The notes: generated from the sequence alone by a model not told the origin. Positions 1 through 7,646 are shown, numbered from the stretch's first letter. The stretch is 36,726 nucleotides of DNA from Aeromonas schubertii (GCF_000820105.1 NZ_CDDB01000053.1:1-36726); one strand, 5' to 3'. Numbers and translations are program-made.

Positions 1-103
1 GGGCATCGAGACCACACAGATACGCTCGCCTGACACAGCGCGCGACACAGTGGTAGTAAGGCGTATCCGCCAGGCTCACCTGGCTACGACGAGGCAGAGG
101 CAT
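1..103 (-). CDS. REP-associated tyrosine transposase, second copy (5' end only, cut by window edge)
   Basis: On the minus strand this encodes the first 34 codons of a transposase whose sequence matches the complete copy at 538-1515. Only one base differs in the compared stretch (position 73 against 1485), and that change is silent (a Leu codon). The ATG is at 101-103, and the same GGGAGG ribosome site lies just upstream as in the full copy. The rest of the gene would lie to the left of the window, so it cannot be told whether the copy is intact. The near identity implies recent duplication. Confidence 0.8.
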   Translation of the reverse strand, partial: MPLPRRSQVSLADTPYYHCVARCVRRAYLCGLDA

Positions 104-310
104 CACACACCTCCCGCTTCAACAAACATTCATCAACTGTAGAGCCGGACTCCCAATAACCCCAAACAACGATGGGTGTCCATGTTAATTCGGCTCACCT
201 GGCTACGACGAGGCAGAGGCATCACACACCTCCCGCTTCAACAAACATCCATCAACTGTAGAGCCGGACTCCCAATAACCCCAAACAATGATGGGTGTCC
301 ATGTTAATTC
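73..310. repeat. 119-bp direct tandem duplication of the transposase 5' end and upstream region
   Basis: Bases 73-191 and 192-310 are two adjacent copies of a 119-bp unit with two visible mismatches (C/T differences near 130/249 and 170/289). Each unit holds the first ten or so codons of the transposase, its ribosome site, about 85 bp of upstream sequence and one REP-like motif. The second unit therefore carries a non-functional start fragment (192-222). A third, more diverged version of the same segment precedes the complete gene (about 1485-1603). Confidence 0.9.
177..188. repeat. REP-like motif TGTCCATGTTAA, copy 1
   Basis: This is the first of five copies of a 12-bp motif around the transposase genes. 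The others are at 296-307, 331-342 (inverted), 1589-1600 (TGTCCATGTTCA) and 1618-1629 (TATCCATGTTAA). The copies in the forward orientation are preceded by GATGGG. RAYT transposases are known to be associated with such short repeats; that these are the recognition ends is inference. Confidence 0.7.
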
Positions 311-342
311 CAATAAGGACAGGCATCTTTTTAACATGGACA
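296..342. repeat. Inverted pair of REP-like motifs (BIME-like hairpin)
   Basis: TGTCCATGTTAA at 296-307 is followed after 23 bp by its exact reverse complement TTAACATGGACA at 331-342, so the region can fold as a 12-bp stem. A shorter related piece (GGACAGGCAT, 317-326) lies between, and the same string follows the right arm (338-347). The pair lies on the downstream side of the complete transposase gene. The inverted motif at 331 and the motif at 1618 could be the outer ends of that gene's mobile unit. Confidence 0.65.
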
Positions 343-537
343 GGCATGGTTGAGCTGAACTGATCTCTTGCTCTTGCTGACTCCCCTTCCCCATCTATCC
401 CTGTGCCCTGAGAGGCATTTTTCTCCCGGCAACAGCGCTGTTGCCCGGTGATGGGAGGTCCAGAACGAGCGTGAGTGGGAAAAGACGCATGAAGGCCCCT
501 CGACTGAAGGCCGAGTGAGAACATTGAAGGGAAATGG
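343..537. other. Non-coding flank between REP-like pair and transposase stop
   Basis: About 195 bp without a convincing gene on either strand. The short open frames here have no ribosome sites or recognisable products. It is probably the 3' part of the transposase mobile unit. A GC-rich interrupted inverted repeat near 427-448 (GGCAACAGCGCTGTTGCC) is the only clear structure; it has no T-tract. Confidence 0.5.
427..444. repeat. Perfect 18-bp palindrome GGCAACAGCGCTGTTGCC
   Basis: A fully self-complementary 18-mer downstream of the transposase gene, on the element's 3' side. It has no T-run, so it is not an intrinsic terminator. It could be a foldable end of the RAYT-associated unit or a dimeric-protein site. 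Confidence 0.5.
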
Positions 538-1515
538 TCAGGCGCAGAGCCAGCGCCGGCCGTTGGCAAGCCCCTGTCGCCGCTTGCGCTGCAAATGCTC
601 GCAGAAATGGCCCAGCTCGTCGGGGGTGCCGGCCGGCCCCTTGAACAGGCGGCGAAAATCCCGGGTCAGCTTCTCCCAGTGAGCGGCGGGCAATCCCAAT
701 CGCGCCAATATTCGTGCACAACCCGGTGACATGGCGCCGCGCTTGTCTCCACGCAGCCAGCGGCCGCTCTCGTCCACCAGTTCGAGATAATCCGCCAGGG
801 AAAAGGTCAAGCCGTGAGTCAGGGCTTGATGCTCATCGCCCACAAAGGGCAGCAGCTCATCGGGTTGTTTCCCTTCCAGCGCCGCCCGAATGCGCCGCTG
901 GATGCTGGTAAAATCGGACGACTCGGGCGTCTCGGCCATGGCGGCTCGCACCGGATTGAGCTCCACATAGGCCATGCAGGCAAGTAGCGCCGATTCGTTG
1001 AGCAGGGCCTGGGACTTGAAGCGCCCCTCCCAGAAGTGTCCGGTGCAGCCATCCTCCCGGTTGGCCTGCCGGGCAATCGGCTCGCACAGCAGACGCATCA
1101 GCCAGCTGATATCCATCAGCCGCTGACGGTAAATGCCGATAGTGGCTTGCACCGCCAGCCATTGGGCCTCATCGAGCGACTCGCCCTTGGCAAAGCGGCG
1201 TGTCAGGAACGTCCCCGAGCAGAGACGATGCCAGCGCGCTACCACCTCGGCATCGCTCCAGCCCAGGGCGCTCTCTTTGTCCACATGGAGCACCAGATGC
1301 AGGTGGTTGGACATCACCGCATAGGCGCAGATATGGATGGCAAAGAGCTGACCCAGCAGCAAAATCCGGCTCTCGACCCACTCCCGCCGGTGGGCATAAC
1401 TCTGTCCACCCTGGGCATCGAGACCACACAGATACGCTCGCCTGACACAGCGCGCGACACAGTGGTAGTAAGGCGTATCCGCCAAGCTCACCTGGCTACG
1501 ACGAGGCAGAGGCAT
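538..1515 (-). CDS. REP-associated tyrosine transposase (RAYT, Y1/HUH family)
   Basis: The 325-aa product belongs to the IS200-like Y1 transposase superfamily, which cuts single-stranded DNA through a catalytic tyrosine. Near the N-terminus is the typical TPYYHCVARC segment. The HUH-type motif SNHLHLVLHV has its two histidines at about 71 and 73. The conserved AYVELNPVRA block, common in RAYTs, has its Tyr near 183. A C-terminal extension of about 130 aa, basic at the end, follows. The ATG at 1513-1515 is preferred over the GTG directly before it because GGGAGG lies six bases upstream of the ATG. A second copy starts at 103, and REP-like motifs flank the gene. The GC content matches the core genome, unlike the AT-rich genes that follow. 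Whether it is active cannot be judged, but no key residue seems lost. Confidence 0.88.
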   Translation of the reverse strand: MPLPRRSQVSLADTPYYHCVARCVRRAYLCGLDAQGGQSYAHRREWVESRILLLGQLFAIHICAYAVMSNHLHLVLHVDKESALGWSDAEVVARWHRLCSGTFLTRRFAKGESLDEAQWLAVQATIGIYRQRLMDISWLMRLLCEPIARQANREDGCTGHFWEGRFKSQALLNESALLACMAYVELNPVRAAMAETPESSDFTSIQRRIRAALEGKQPDELLPFVGDEHQALTHGLTFSLADYLELVDESGRWLRGDKRGAMSPGCARILARLGLPAAHWEKLTRDFRRLFKGPAGTPDELGHFCEHLQRKRRQGLANGRRWLCA

Positions 1516-1588
1516 CACACACCTCCCGCTTCAACAAACATCCATCAACTGTAGCGCCGGACTCCCAATAACCCCAAACAACGATGGG

Positions 1589-1629
1589 TGTCCATGTTCA
1601 TTCCAAGCAACGATGGGTATCCATGTTAA
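1589..1629. repeat. Two direct REP-like motifs upstream of the complete transposase
   Basis: TGTCCATGTTCA (1589-1600) and TATCCATGTTAA (1618-1629) are direct repeats, each preceded by CGATGGG. Immediately beyond the second copy the base composition drops sharply to AT-rich sequence. The motif thus marks the junction between the transposase unit and the ATPase/nuclease islet. Confidence 0.65.
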
Positions 1630-1689
1630 TTACTATTGCCGCATTAATTTACATTTCCAATTAAATGACAACATACATGTAGGAAGAAT

Positions 1690-3036
1690 ATGAGAATATC
1701 TAAATTAAGCCTCTACAACTTTAAAAAAGTTAACACTTTAAATATAGAAATACCCAGCAACTCAAATATTATTTGTTTTGTTGGTGAAAATGGTTCAAAT
1801 AAATCATCAATCATAAACACCATTTACAATACGATTAGACGTTACGCAACAGAAAAGTCTCCAAGCGATATCGATGATAACTATATACAAAGCACAAGCA
1901 TCATTGGCCCGGATGATGATTATTGCACTTTTGATGTCACTATCTCATCCGAAAACGACATTATAATTTACTCACAGGCTTCTCATATAGGTCAAAATGC
2001 AATATGCGATAACAGCAAGGAAAAACTAAAAACAAAATATAGTGAACGGCATTTCCAGAACAATGAATACTTTATTAATGAACTTTATTTCAATGATGAA
2101 ACTTATAGTTCATCATGGACACTTCAAAATTCCCTCAGAGATCCAATAAAAAATAGCATCTATCTATATCGGCCATCCCACAGATTTGAATTAGCGCCAT
2201 ACGAAAAAGAACAAGGCATTGATAAACCATTGCCCACCTCAAATACTCTTGGAAAAAGACTATTCCCATACAAAGTAACTAGTGGTATTGATGAGGCGAC
2301 TAATTATTTGTTTTCAGCATTAACAGACCATTTCATATCAACAGCTAACAATACCACCCCAACATATTCGCTATACCAATATTTCTTCGAAATAATACGT
2401 AATGTACATCCGGAATGTGAAAAACTGACGGTGTCAGCATTTCCAATAAGAACCATTAGCTCCAAAAAAATGCCTAGCCTAGACTCATTATCCGCAGGTC
2501 AATCTGATTGGTTAGTTACGGCATTTAATATTCTTGCACAAGCCTCAACACTAATTAGCCACAATCGAGATAAATATCGTAATCCACATGATATTGAAGG
2601 TGTTGTATTTATAGATGAGATAGATAAAAACTTGCACCCAAAAATGCAAGAAGAGGTATTACCATGGTTTACCAGTGCTTTTCCTAATATACAATTTATT
2701 ATCACGACGCACAGCCCATGGGTTATTAGGTCTCTACCAGAGTCTGCAACGGTAATCAAATTGCCAGATGGATTGGATATTAGTGATAATTACTCGTATT
2801 TTAACATAGACGAAATAACCAATAAGGTTTTTGATAGAGAATTAGGGTTCTCGCCTCAAGTTACAGAGCTTATTAAACACTTCGAATCGCTTTTTGAGAA
2901 TTATAGTGTCAACTACAATGAGATACTAAAAATATATCGAGAGCACTCAATAAAATCAGAGTCATTAAAGGAACGTCTCAAAAGAGTTATTTTGGTTAAA
3001 GGGGGTTTGGAATTAGTAGAGGCAATAAATGCGTAA
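1690..3036 (+). CDS. ptuA: ABC-type (OLD/SMC-like) ATPase, Septu PtuA-like
   Basis: A 448-aa single-domain ATPase of the AAA_15/AAA_21 type used in anti-phage systems. An N-terminal MRISKLSLYNFKKV strand precedes the P-loop GENGSNKSS at 33-40. The ABC-like signature LSAGQ is at 267-271, Walker B with the catalytic glutamate (VVFIDE) at 305-310, a D-loop-like EIDKNLHP follows, and the H-loop TTHSPW is at 339-344. The usual glycine before the P-loop lysine is Asn37 (codon 1798-1800), which is unusual. AGGAAG lies five bases before the ATG. The gene overlaps the downstream HNH nuclease by 8 bp, so the two are probably co-translated. ATPase plus HNH nuclease is the arrangement of Septu (PtuA oligomer with PtuB). 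No reverse transcriptase is present, so it is not a retron-linked version. The family assignment is inferred from motifs and pairing; the symbol is provisional. Confidence 0.72.
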   Translation: MRISKLSLYNFKKVNTLNIEIPSNSNIICFVGENGSNKSSIINTIYNTIRRYATEKSPSDIDDNYIQSTSIIGPDDDYCTFDVTISSENDIIIYSQASHIGQNAICDNSKEKLKTKYSERHFQNNEYFINELYFNDETYSSSWTLQNSLRDPIKNSIYLYRPSHRFELAPYEKEQGIDKPLPTSNTLGKRLFPYKVTSGIDEATNYLFSALTDHFISTANNTTPTYSLYQYFFEIIRNVHPECEKLTVSAFPIRTISSKKMPSLDSLSAGQSDWLVTAFNILAQASTLISHNRDKYRNPHDIEGVVFIDEIDKNLHPKMQEEVLPWFTSAFPNIQFIITTHSPWVIRSLPESATVIKLPDGLDISDNYSYFNIDEITNKVFDRELGFSPQVTELIKHFESLFENYSVNYNEILKIYREHSIKSESLKERLKRVILVKGGLELVEAINA

Positions 3037-3835
3037 TGTAGATAGAAATACCGTACCTTTTCCTACAAACCTCCAAAGACTACAAGAAGAGCCAGAAGAT
3101 TACCAAACAGAGTTAAATTATATAAGAGCAGGGGGGGATGCTAAAGGCTCTATATATGGTAGCGAAGATGTAAAGGACGCTCTTAGAACACTTTACATAT
3201 GTAAATGTTATCTTTGCGGAAAAGATGTAAGTTCTTATTTTGAAATTGAGCATTTTTTGCCTTGGCATGAAAATTATCCGGAAAGAGCATATGACTGGAA
3301 CAATCTTCATCTATCTTGCAAGGCTTGTAATACAAGGAAGCGTAAAAAAAAGTATAAAATAATGAGCGCGACGGGAGGTGTTCAAAGCATTAATCTGCTC
3401 TGCCCAACGGTAGATGATGTAAATAGTAAAATAAGCTATAACAATTCTACATCTGAAGCTATAAATCTGAACTCAGGAAATTATATATCGCAGTTGACCG
3501 CTGACTTTTTAAATGAGCCAAACTGTAAATCGGATAGAATTTCACATTTGCATACACTACAAGACACTCTTTTATCGAGAGAGTGGTACCCAAGCTACCA
3601 TATTCTTAGAACTATCAACATTCAAGATATGGACGCGATTGACTTTACAAATGAAGATTATGATTTAGCTGGAAATCTCAGTTATAGAATAACAAGTAGT
3701 TATCTTTGTCAGAATGCTCCATTTTACATGTTCATGCATGCGGTATTTGAAGATATTTTCTATTTAAGAAAACAAATAATATATGACTTTTGTCGAAGAT
3801 GGTGTCAATTAAATGGACGCCCTCATCCTATATAG
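3029..3835 (+). CDS. ptuB: HNH endonuclease, Septu PtuB-like
   Basis: A 268-aa protein with one HNH nuclease domain at about residues 55-110. A zinc knuckle CKCYLC (Cys60, Cys63) precedes the IEH motif with catalytic-type His75. NNLHLSCKACN follows, with Asn91/92, Cys97 and Cys100 closing the zinc site, and then a strongly basic run (RKRKKKYK). The C-terminal 150 residues resemble nothing I recognise and may hold the ATPase contact. The start ATG lies inside the last codons of the ATPase gene (ATGCGTAA overlap), which supports joint translation and stoichiometric assembly. In Septu the HNH subunit is the effector that cleaves nucleic acid on infection. Codon usage is as AT-rich as in its partner. 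A stand-alone HNH restriction enzyme is the alternative, but the coupling to the ATPase argues against it. Confidence 0.72.
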   Translation: MRNVDRNTVPFPTNLQRLQEEPEDYQTELNYIRAGGDAKGSIYGSEDVKDALRTLYICKCYLCGKDVSSYFEIEHFLPWHENYPERAYDWNNLHLSCKACNTRKRKKKYKIMSATGGVQSINLLCPTVDDVNSKISYNNSTSEAINLNSGNYISQLTADFLNEPNCKSDRISHLHTLQDTLLSREWYPSYHILRTINIQDMDAIDFTNEDYDLAGNLSYRITSSYLCQNAPFYMFMHAVFEDIFYLRKQIIYDFCRRWCQLNGRPHPI

Positions 3836-3894
3836 CCAATGTTCTCCCAATATTAAACAAACGTCAGGTGAATACCATCTCCATACACACAAAC

Positions 3895-3926
3895 AAAAAC
3901 CGCAGCCCTAAGGCTGCGGTTTTTTT
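3895..3926. terminator. Bidirectional intrinsic terminator (cysS / islet)
   Basis: The stem ACCGCAGCC (3899-3907), loop CTAA and GGCTGCGGT (3912-3920) are followed by seven T on the plus strand and preceded by five A, so the hairpin can end transcription in both directions. It serves cysS from the right and probably the ATPase/HNH pair from the left. Confidence 0.9.
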
Positions 3927-3964
3927 ATTGGCTCAACCGGTTGGCGCGAGCAGCACCACCGACC

Positions 3965-5341
3965 TTAGGCCCGGCGCCAGCTGGTCTGGCCGGCGCTGTC
4001 TTCCAGCACTATGCCCATCTCGGTGAGACGGTTGCGCGCCGCGTCGGCGGCGGCCCAGTTCTTGTCGGCACGGGCCTGGTTGCGCTCGGCGATGAGGCGC
4101 TCGATCTCGGCCACCTCGTCACCGGCGTCATCCCCCTTGAGGAAGGCGTCGGCGTCTTGCTGCAAGATGCCGAGCACGGCGCCAAGCTCACGCAGGCGGG
4201 CGCCCAGGGCGGCGGCGACGGCCATGTCTTCACCCTTCTGGCGGTTGATGTCGCGCACCAGATCGAACAGCACAGAGTAGGCCTCCGGGGTGTTGAAGTC
4301 GTCGTCCATGGCCGCCTTGAAGCGGGCCACGGCCTCTTCACCACCGGCCGGGGCCACCTGCGGCAGGCCGCGCAGGGCGGTGTAGATGCGCTCGAGCGCC
4401 GCGCGCGATTGCTTGAGGTTCTCTTCCGAGTAGTTGAGCTGGCTGCGGTAGTGGCCCGACATCAGGAAGTAGCGCACGGTTTCGGCGTCATAGTGGGCCA
4501 AGACGTCGCGGATGGTGAAGAAGTTGCCCAGAGACTTGGACATCTTCTCTTTATCCACCATCACCATGCCGCTGTGCATCCAGGTGTTGACGTACTCGCC
4601 GCCGTGGGCGCAGCAGGACTGGGCAATCTCGTTCTCGTGGTGCGGGAACTGCAGATCCGAGCCGCCGCCGTGGATGTCGAAGTGGTTGCCCAGGTGCTTG
4701 GAGTTCATGGCCGAGCACTCGATGTGCCAGCCGGGACGACCTGGACCCCAGGGGCTGTCCCAGGTCGGCTCGCCGGGCTTGGACATCTTCCACAGCACGA
4801 AGTCCAGGGGGTTGCGCTTGGCATCGACCACATCGACCCGGGCGCCGGCTTGCAACTGCTCGAGATCCTGACCCGAGAGGCGACCGTAGTCGGCGTAGGA
4901 GTCGACGATGAACATCACATCGCCGTTGTCGGCCACGTAGGCGTGACCGCGATCCAGCAGCAGCTGCACCATGGCGATGATCTCGCCGATGTGGGCGGTG
5001 GCGCGCGGCTCGATGTCCGGGCGCAGCATGCCGAGGGCGTCAAAATCGGCGTGCATGTCGCCGATCAGGCGCTCGGTCAGATCGTCACAGGTGACGCCGG
5101 TCTCGGCGGCGCGCTTGATGATCTTGTCGTCTACGTCGGTGATGTTGCGGGCATAGGTGAGCTCGAAGCCGGCGTAACGCAGATAGCGGGCCACCACGTC
5201 GAAGGCGACGAAGGTGCGGCCGTGGCCGATGTGACAGTGATCATAGATGGTGACGCCACACACATACATGCCCACCTTGCCCGGGTGGATGGGTTTGAAT
5301 TCTTCTTTTTGACGAGTGAGTGTGTTGTAGATCTTCAACAT
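3965..5341 (-). CDS. cysS: Cysteinyl-tRNA synthetase
   Basis: This class I aminoacyl-tRNA synthetase charges tRNA-Cys with cysteine in the cytoplasm. The 458-aa length and all diagnostic residues fit the family. The HIGH motif is at 37-40 and KMSKS at 266-270. The active-site zinc ligands are Cys28, Cys209, His234 and Glu238, at the same numbers as in E. coli. The frame is open further upstream, but the [10 protein letters not shown] start at 5339-5341 aligns with the family N-terminus, so the longer version is rejected. It is transcribed alone, divergently from ppiB. Confidence 0.97.
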   Translation of the reverse strand: MLKIYNTLTRQKEEFKPIHPGKVGMYVCGVTIYDHCHIGHGRTFVAFDVVARYLRYAGFELTYARNITDVDDKIIKRAAETGVTCDDLTERLIGDMHADFDALGMLRPDIEPRATAHIGEIIAMVQLLLDRGHAYVADNGDVMFIVDSYADYGRLSGQDLEQLQAGARVDVVDAKRNPLDFVLWKMSKPGEPTWDSPWGPGRPGWHIECSAMNSKHLGNHFDIHGGGSDLQFPHHENEIAQSCCAHGGEYVNTWMHSGMVMVDKEKMSKSLGNFFTIRDVLAHYDAETVRYFLMSGHYRSQLNYSEENLKQSRAALERIYTALRGLPQVAPAGGEEAVARFKAAMDDDFNTPEAYSVLFDLVRDINRQKGEDMAVAAALGARLRELGAVLGILQQDADAFLKGDDAGDEVAEIERLIAERNQARADKNWAAADAARNRLTEMGIVLEDSAGQTSWRRA

Positions 5342-5467
5342 CGCGATCGCTGTCCTTCGAGGGAAATGGTCCGACATTCTAACCCCATCGGGGGGATAAA
5401 ACGAGCCATCTCCCCGCCCCTGCGGCGCCCCGTTGCCCACGCCTTAATCAGTCGACGGTTCAAGCCT

Positions 5468-5495
5468 TTGCCCGTGGCCTGCCATGGGCTAGAAT
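5468..5495 (+). promoter_or_regulatory. Candidate sigma-70 promoter of ppiB operon
   Basis: TTGCCC (5468-5473) and TAGAAT (5490-5495) are separated by 16 bp and lie about 45 bp upstream of the ppiB start. The match to the -35 and -10 consensus is fair and the position is sensible. Confidence 0.5.
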
Positions 5496-5541
5496 TGCCG
5501 GCACTCGATAACCCATCCCATCAATTCAAAAGGACGCCGTA

Positions 5542-6039
5542 ATGGTCACTTTGCACACCAATTTCGGGGACATCACCCTGACCCTGTTCGCCGACAAGGC
5601 CCCGGAGACCGTCGCCAACTTCCTGCAATACTGCCGTGACGGCCACTACGAAGGCACCGTATTCCACCGTGTCATCGACGGCTTCATGATCCAGGGCGGC
5701 GGCTATGCCCCGGGCTTCGAAGAGAAAGACACCCGCGCCCCTATCAAGAACGAGGCGGACAACGGCATCTCCAACAAGGTCGGCACCGTTGCCATGGCGC
5801 GCACCATGGATCCGCACTCCGCCACCGCCCAGTTCTTCATCAACGTCAACCACAACGACTTCCTGGACTTCAAGTCTGCCACCACCCAGGGCTATGGCTA
5901 CTGCGTGTTTGGCGAGGTGAGCGAAGGGATGGATGTGGTCAACAAGATCAAGGGCGTCAAGACTGGCAACTACGGCCGCATTCACCAGGACGTACCGGTT
6001 GAAGAAGTGCTGATCACCAAGGTGACCGTGAGCGAGTAA
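5542..6039 (+). CDS. ppiB: Peptidyl-prolyl cis-trans isomerase B (cyclophilin)
   Basis: A 165-aa cytoplasmic cyclophilin that accelerates proline isomerisation during protein folding. It has no signal peptide, which separates it from periplasmic PpiA. Cyclophilin landmarks are visible: [13 protein letters not shown] with the catalytic Arg, then TVAMART, then [10 protein letters not shown], with spacing as in E. coli PpiB (164 aa). AAAGGACGCCGTA gives a ribosome site before the ATG. The stop codon overlaps the next gene's ATG (TAATG), so translation is probably coupled, although a terminator lies just inside that next gene. Transcription is divergent from cysS. Confidence 0.96.
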   Translation: MVTLHTNFGDITLTLFADKAPETVANFLQYCRDGHYEGTVFHRVIDGFMIQGGGYAPGFEEKDTRAPIKNEADNGISNKVGTVAMARTMDPHSATAQFFINVNHNDFLDFKSATTQGYGYCVFGEVSEGMDVVNKIKGVKTGNYGRIHQDVPVEEVLITKVTVSE

Positions 6040-6647
6040 TGATCGCCACGCCCCTCAAGACCGCGGCCTCGGCCGCGGTTTTTCCCTCCGATGCCAACTG
6101 GCGTCGCATCGACTACCTCGCGCTCGGCAATGCGCGCCAGCAGAGCGCCTTTCGCGCCCTCACCCGCTCTGGCTTCTGGCCTGCCCTGCAAGGGTGCGGC
6201 GAGTGCGCCTTTATCAGCACGGTGGCCATTGGCCTCGACAGACCCGGCTCGGATCTCGATCTGTTGAGTGGCGCCGATCCCGAGACCCTGGCCCGCGTTC
6301 TCGCCCCCTTTGGCCCCCTGACCCTGACACCCCACGCCAGTGGCGCCAGCTTGCTGCACCTCGAGCTGGACGATGGTGAGGGGCACAACTGGCCCATCGA
6401 AGTGTTCGCCACAACGCAGCCCCTGCCCGAGTGCAATGGCTGGCGCCACCTGGTCATCATGGGACGCCTGCTGCACCTGCTGGGCGAGCCGTTCGCCGCG
6501 CAGATCCTGGCGGCCCGCCAGCAAGCCGGGCTCAAGGGTGAGGCCGCCATGGCCCGCGCCCTGGGACTCGACGGCGATCCCTATCAGGCCATGCTGACCC
6601 TTGAACCTTACTCCGACCCGGCCCTGCTCGCCCTCTGGACCCCATGA
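6039..6647 (+). CDS. DUF4269 nucleotidyltransferase-like protein
   Basis: The 202-aa product matches my memory of the DUF4269 family, whose members have a nucleotidyltransferase-like fold and no firmly assigned reaction. The N-terminal WRRIDYLALGNARQQ block is followed by AIGLDRPGSDLDLL (about residues 63-76), whose GSDLD is the metal-binding type motif of the superfamily. A third acidic position may be Glu in WPIEVF. The ATG overlaps the ppiB stop and the 3' end overlaps lpxH by 4 bp. No alternative in-frame ATG or GTG precedes the conserved block. As a result the first 15 codons contain a perfect intrinsic terminator (6060-6083), an odd place for one. The substrate is unknown. Confidence 0.72.
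   Translation: MIATPLKTAASAAVFPSDANWRRIDYLALGNARQQSAFRALTRSGFWPALQGCGECAFISTVAIGLDRPGSDLDLLSGADPETLARVLAPFGPLTLTPHASGASLLHLELDDGEGHNWPIEVFATTQPLPECNGWRHLVIMGRLLHLLGEPFAAQILAARQQAGLKGEAAMARALGLDGDPYQAMLTLEPYSDPALLALWTP
6060..6083 (+). terminator. Intrinsic terminator inside the 5' coding region of the DUF4269 gene
   Basis: ACCGCGGC (6060-6067), loop CTCG and GCCGCGGT (6072-6079) run into TTTTT (6079-6083). It lies 21 bases after the ppiB stop, where a ppiB terminator is expected, but within codons 8-15 of the overlapping next gene. It would make ppiB transcripts mostly monocistronic, unless ribosomes crossing the stop/start overlap prevent the hairpin from folding. Confidence 0.75.
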
Positions 6648-7378
6648 CGACCCTCTTTATCAGCGATATCCATCTGACGGCCGAGCGCCCCGACATGACC
6701 GCCGCCCTGCTTGCCTTCTTGCAAGGGGAGGCCAGGCAGGCCGATGCCCTCTATGTGCTGGGGGATCTGTTCGAATTCTGGATTGGGGACGACGATCCCA
6801 ACCCGCTTCATCAGGCGCTGGCCGAGGCCTTTGCCGCCCTGCCCCGCGCCGGCGTGCCCCTCTATTTTGTGCACGGCAACCGCGACTTTCTGTTAGGCCA
6901 GGCCTATGCCCGCCGCGCCGGCATGACCCTGCTTGGCGACCCCACCCTTATCAATCTCTACGGCGAGCGCACCCTGGTGATGCACGGGGACAGCCTGTGC
7001 ACCCTGGATGCGGCCTATCAACGCTTTCGCCGCATCACCGGCTGGCCCTGGCTGCGCTGGTTGTTCCTGCGCCTGCCGCTGGCCCGGCGCCAGCGCATCG
7101 CCAAGAAGCTGCGCGGCAACAGCCAAAAAGAGAGCGCCTACAAGAGCCAGGCCATCATGGATGTGACCCAGGACGCCGTCGAGGCGCTGATGCGCGAGCA
7201 GGGCGCGACCCTGCTTATCCACGGCCACACTCACAGGCCCGCCATCCACGACTTTACTCTGGATGGGCAGGCGGTGCGGCGCATCGTGCTGGGGGACTGG
7301 TTTGAGCAGGGCTCTGTGCTGGTGTGCCGGCCCGGCGAGGCGCACCTGGAGCGCCGTCCTCTGCCGGGGATCACCTGA
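6644..7378 (+). CDS. lpxH: UDP-2,3-diacylglucosamine diphosphatase
   Basis: LpxH hydrolyses UDP-2,3-diacylglucosamine to lipid X and UMP, the fourth step of lipid A synthesis, at the inner face of the cytoplasmic membrane. The 244-aa product has the calcineurin-type metallophosphoesterase motifs in order: DIH (Asp8, His10), GDLFE (Asp41), GNRDF (Asn79), HGD (His114) and HGHTH (His192, His194, His196). The start ATG overlaps the stop of the DUF4269 gene (ATGA). The length is close to E. coli LpxH (240 aa). No clear terminator follows. Confidence 0.96.
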   Translation: MTTLFISDIHLTAERPDMTAALLAFLQGEARQADALYVLGDLFEFWIGDDDPNPLHQALAEAFAALPRAGVPLYFVHGNRDFLLGQAYARRAGMTLLGDPTLINLYGERTLVMHGDSLCTLDAAYQRFRRITGWPWLRWLFLRLPLARRQRIAKKLRGNSQKESAYKSQAIMDVTQDAVEALMREQGATLLIHGHTHRPAIHDFTLDGQAVRRIVLGDWFEQGSVLVCRPGEAHLERRPLPGIT

Positions 7379-7391
7379 GCCAGCGCCGCCG

Positions 7392-7580
7392 TTAGCGCGC
7401 GATAAGGGCCTTGAGCAGGAGCAGCAGCTCCTCTTCGTCGCGCGGCTCACGGGGCAGCTCGAGGCGAGGTGAGGCCCCGCCCATCAGCATATAAACCCGG
7501 GTGGTGCAGTGGTCGTAGTGGTACCACTTGCCGTCGATGCAGAGATCGGTATAGCAGCGCGGATCGCGTTCGAGTTCCAT
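7392..7580 (-). CDS. Small conserved-looking hypothetical protein (62 aa)
   Basis: A 62-aa acidic protein with a central KWYHYDHCTTRVYML stretch and a leucine-rich C-terminus (DEEELLLLLKALIAR). The ATG at 7578-7580 is chosen over an upstream start because GGGAG lies seven bases before it on the minus strand. I do not recognise a family. There is no signal peptide or membrane helix. Its promoter region contains a perfect FNR-type palindrome (7647-7660), so oxygen-linked expression is possible. It converges on lpxH. Confidence 0.6.
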   Translation of the reverse strand: MELERDPRCYTDLCIDGKWYHYDHCTTRVYMLMGGASPRLELPREPRDEEELLLLLKALIAR

Positions 7581-7646
7581 CTCACTTCTCCCTTTACAAC
7601 CTGGCAACATCCTCTTCGACCCTAGTGCAGCCTCTGCTGCACCGGT

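Larger units (their letters stand above)
1630..3840. other. AT-rich accessory islet
   Basis: Base composition changes abruptly at about 1630 and again at about 3890. Lines inside the islet have roughly 27-40 % G+C by eye, against well above 55 % in cysS and all genes to the right. The islet contains exactly two overlapping genes (ATPase and HNH nuclease). It is bounded on the left by REP-like motifs of a transposase and on the right by the shared terminator of cysS. No integrase, attachment repeat or tRNA was seen. The composition indicates horizontal acquisition. Confidence 0.8.

Noticed and set aside
73-310. CRISPR-like repeat
   Set aside because: The repeat is only two adjacent 119-bp copies without spacers. 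It contains transposase start codons and is explained by a tandem duplication.
1630-1689. Retron non-coding RNA or reverse transcriptase next to the PtuA/PtuB-like pair
   Set aside because: There is no reverse transcriptase gene in the window, and the 60-bp gap is too short for an msr-msd RNA.
3790-4026. Extra small gene at the end of the islet
   Set aside because: The frame overlaps the HNH gene end, crosses the terminator hairpin and runs into cysS antisense sequence. It has no ribosome site.
5342-5440. 33-residue N-terminal extension of CysS
   Set aside because: The extension has no counterpart in the family and would overlap the divergent promoter region. The MLKIYNTL start gives zinc and HIGH residues at standard positions.
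3941-5542. 533-codon open frame on the plus strand
   Set aside because: It is the antisense shadow of cysS with Val/Gly/His-rich composition and no family resemblance.
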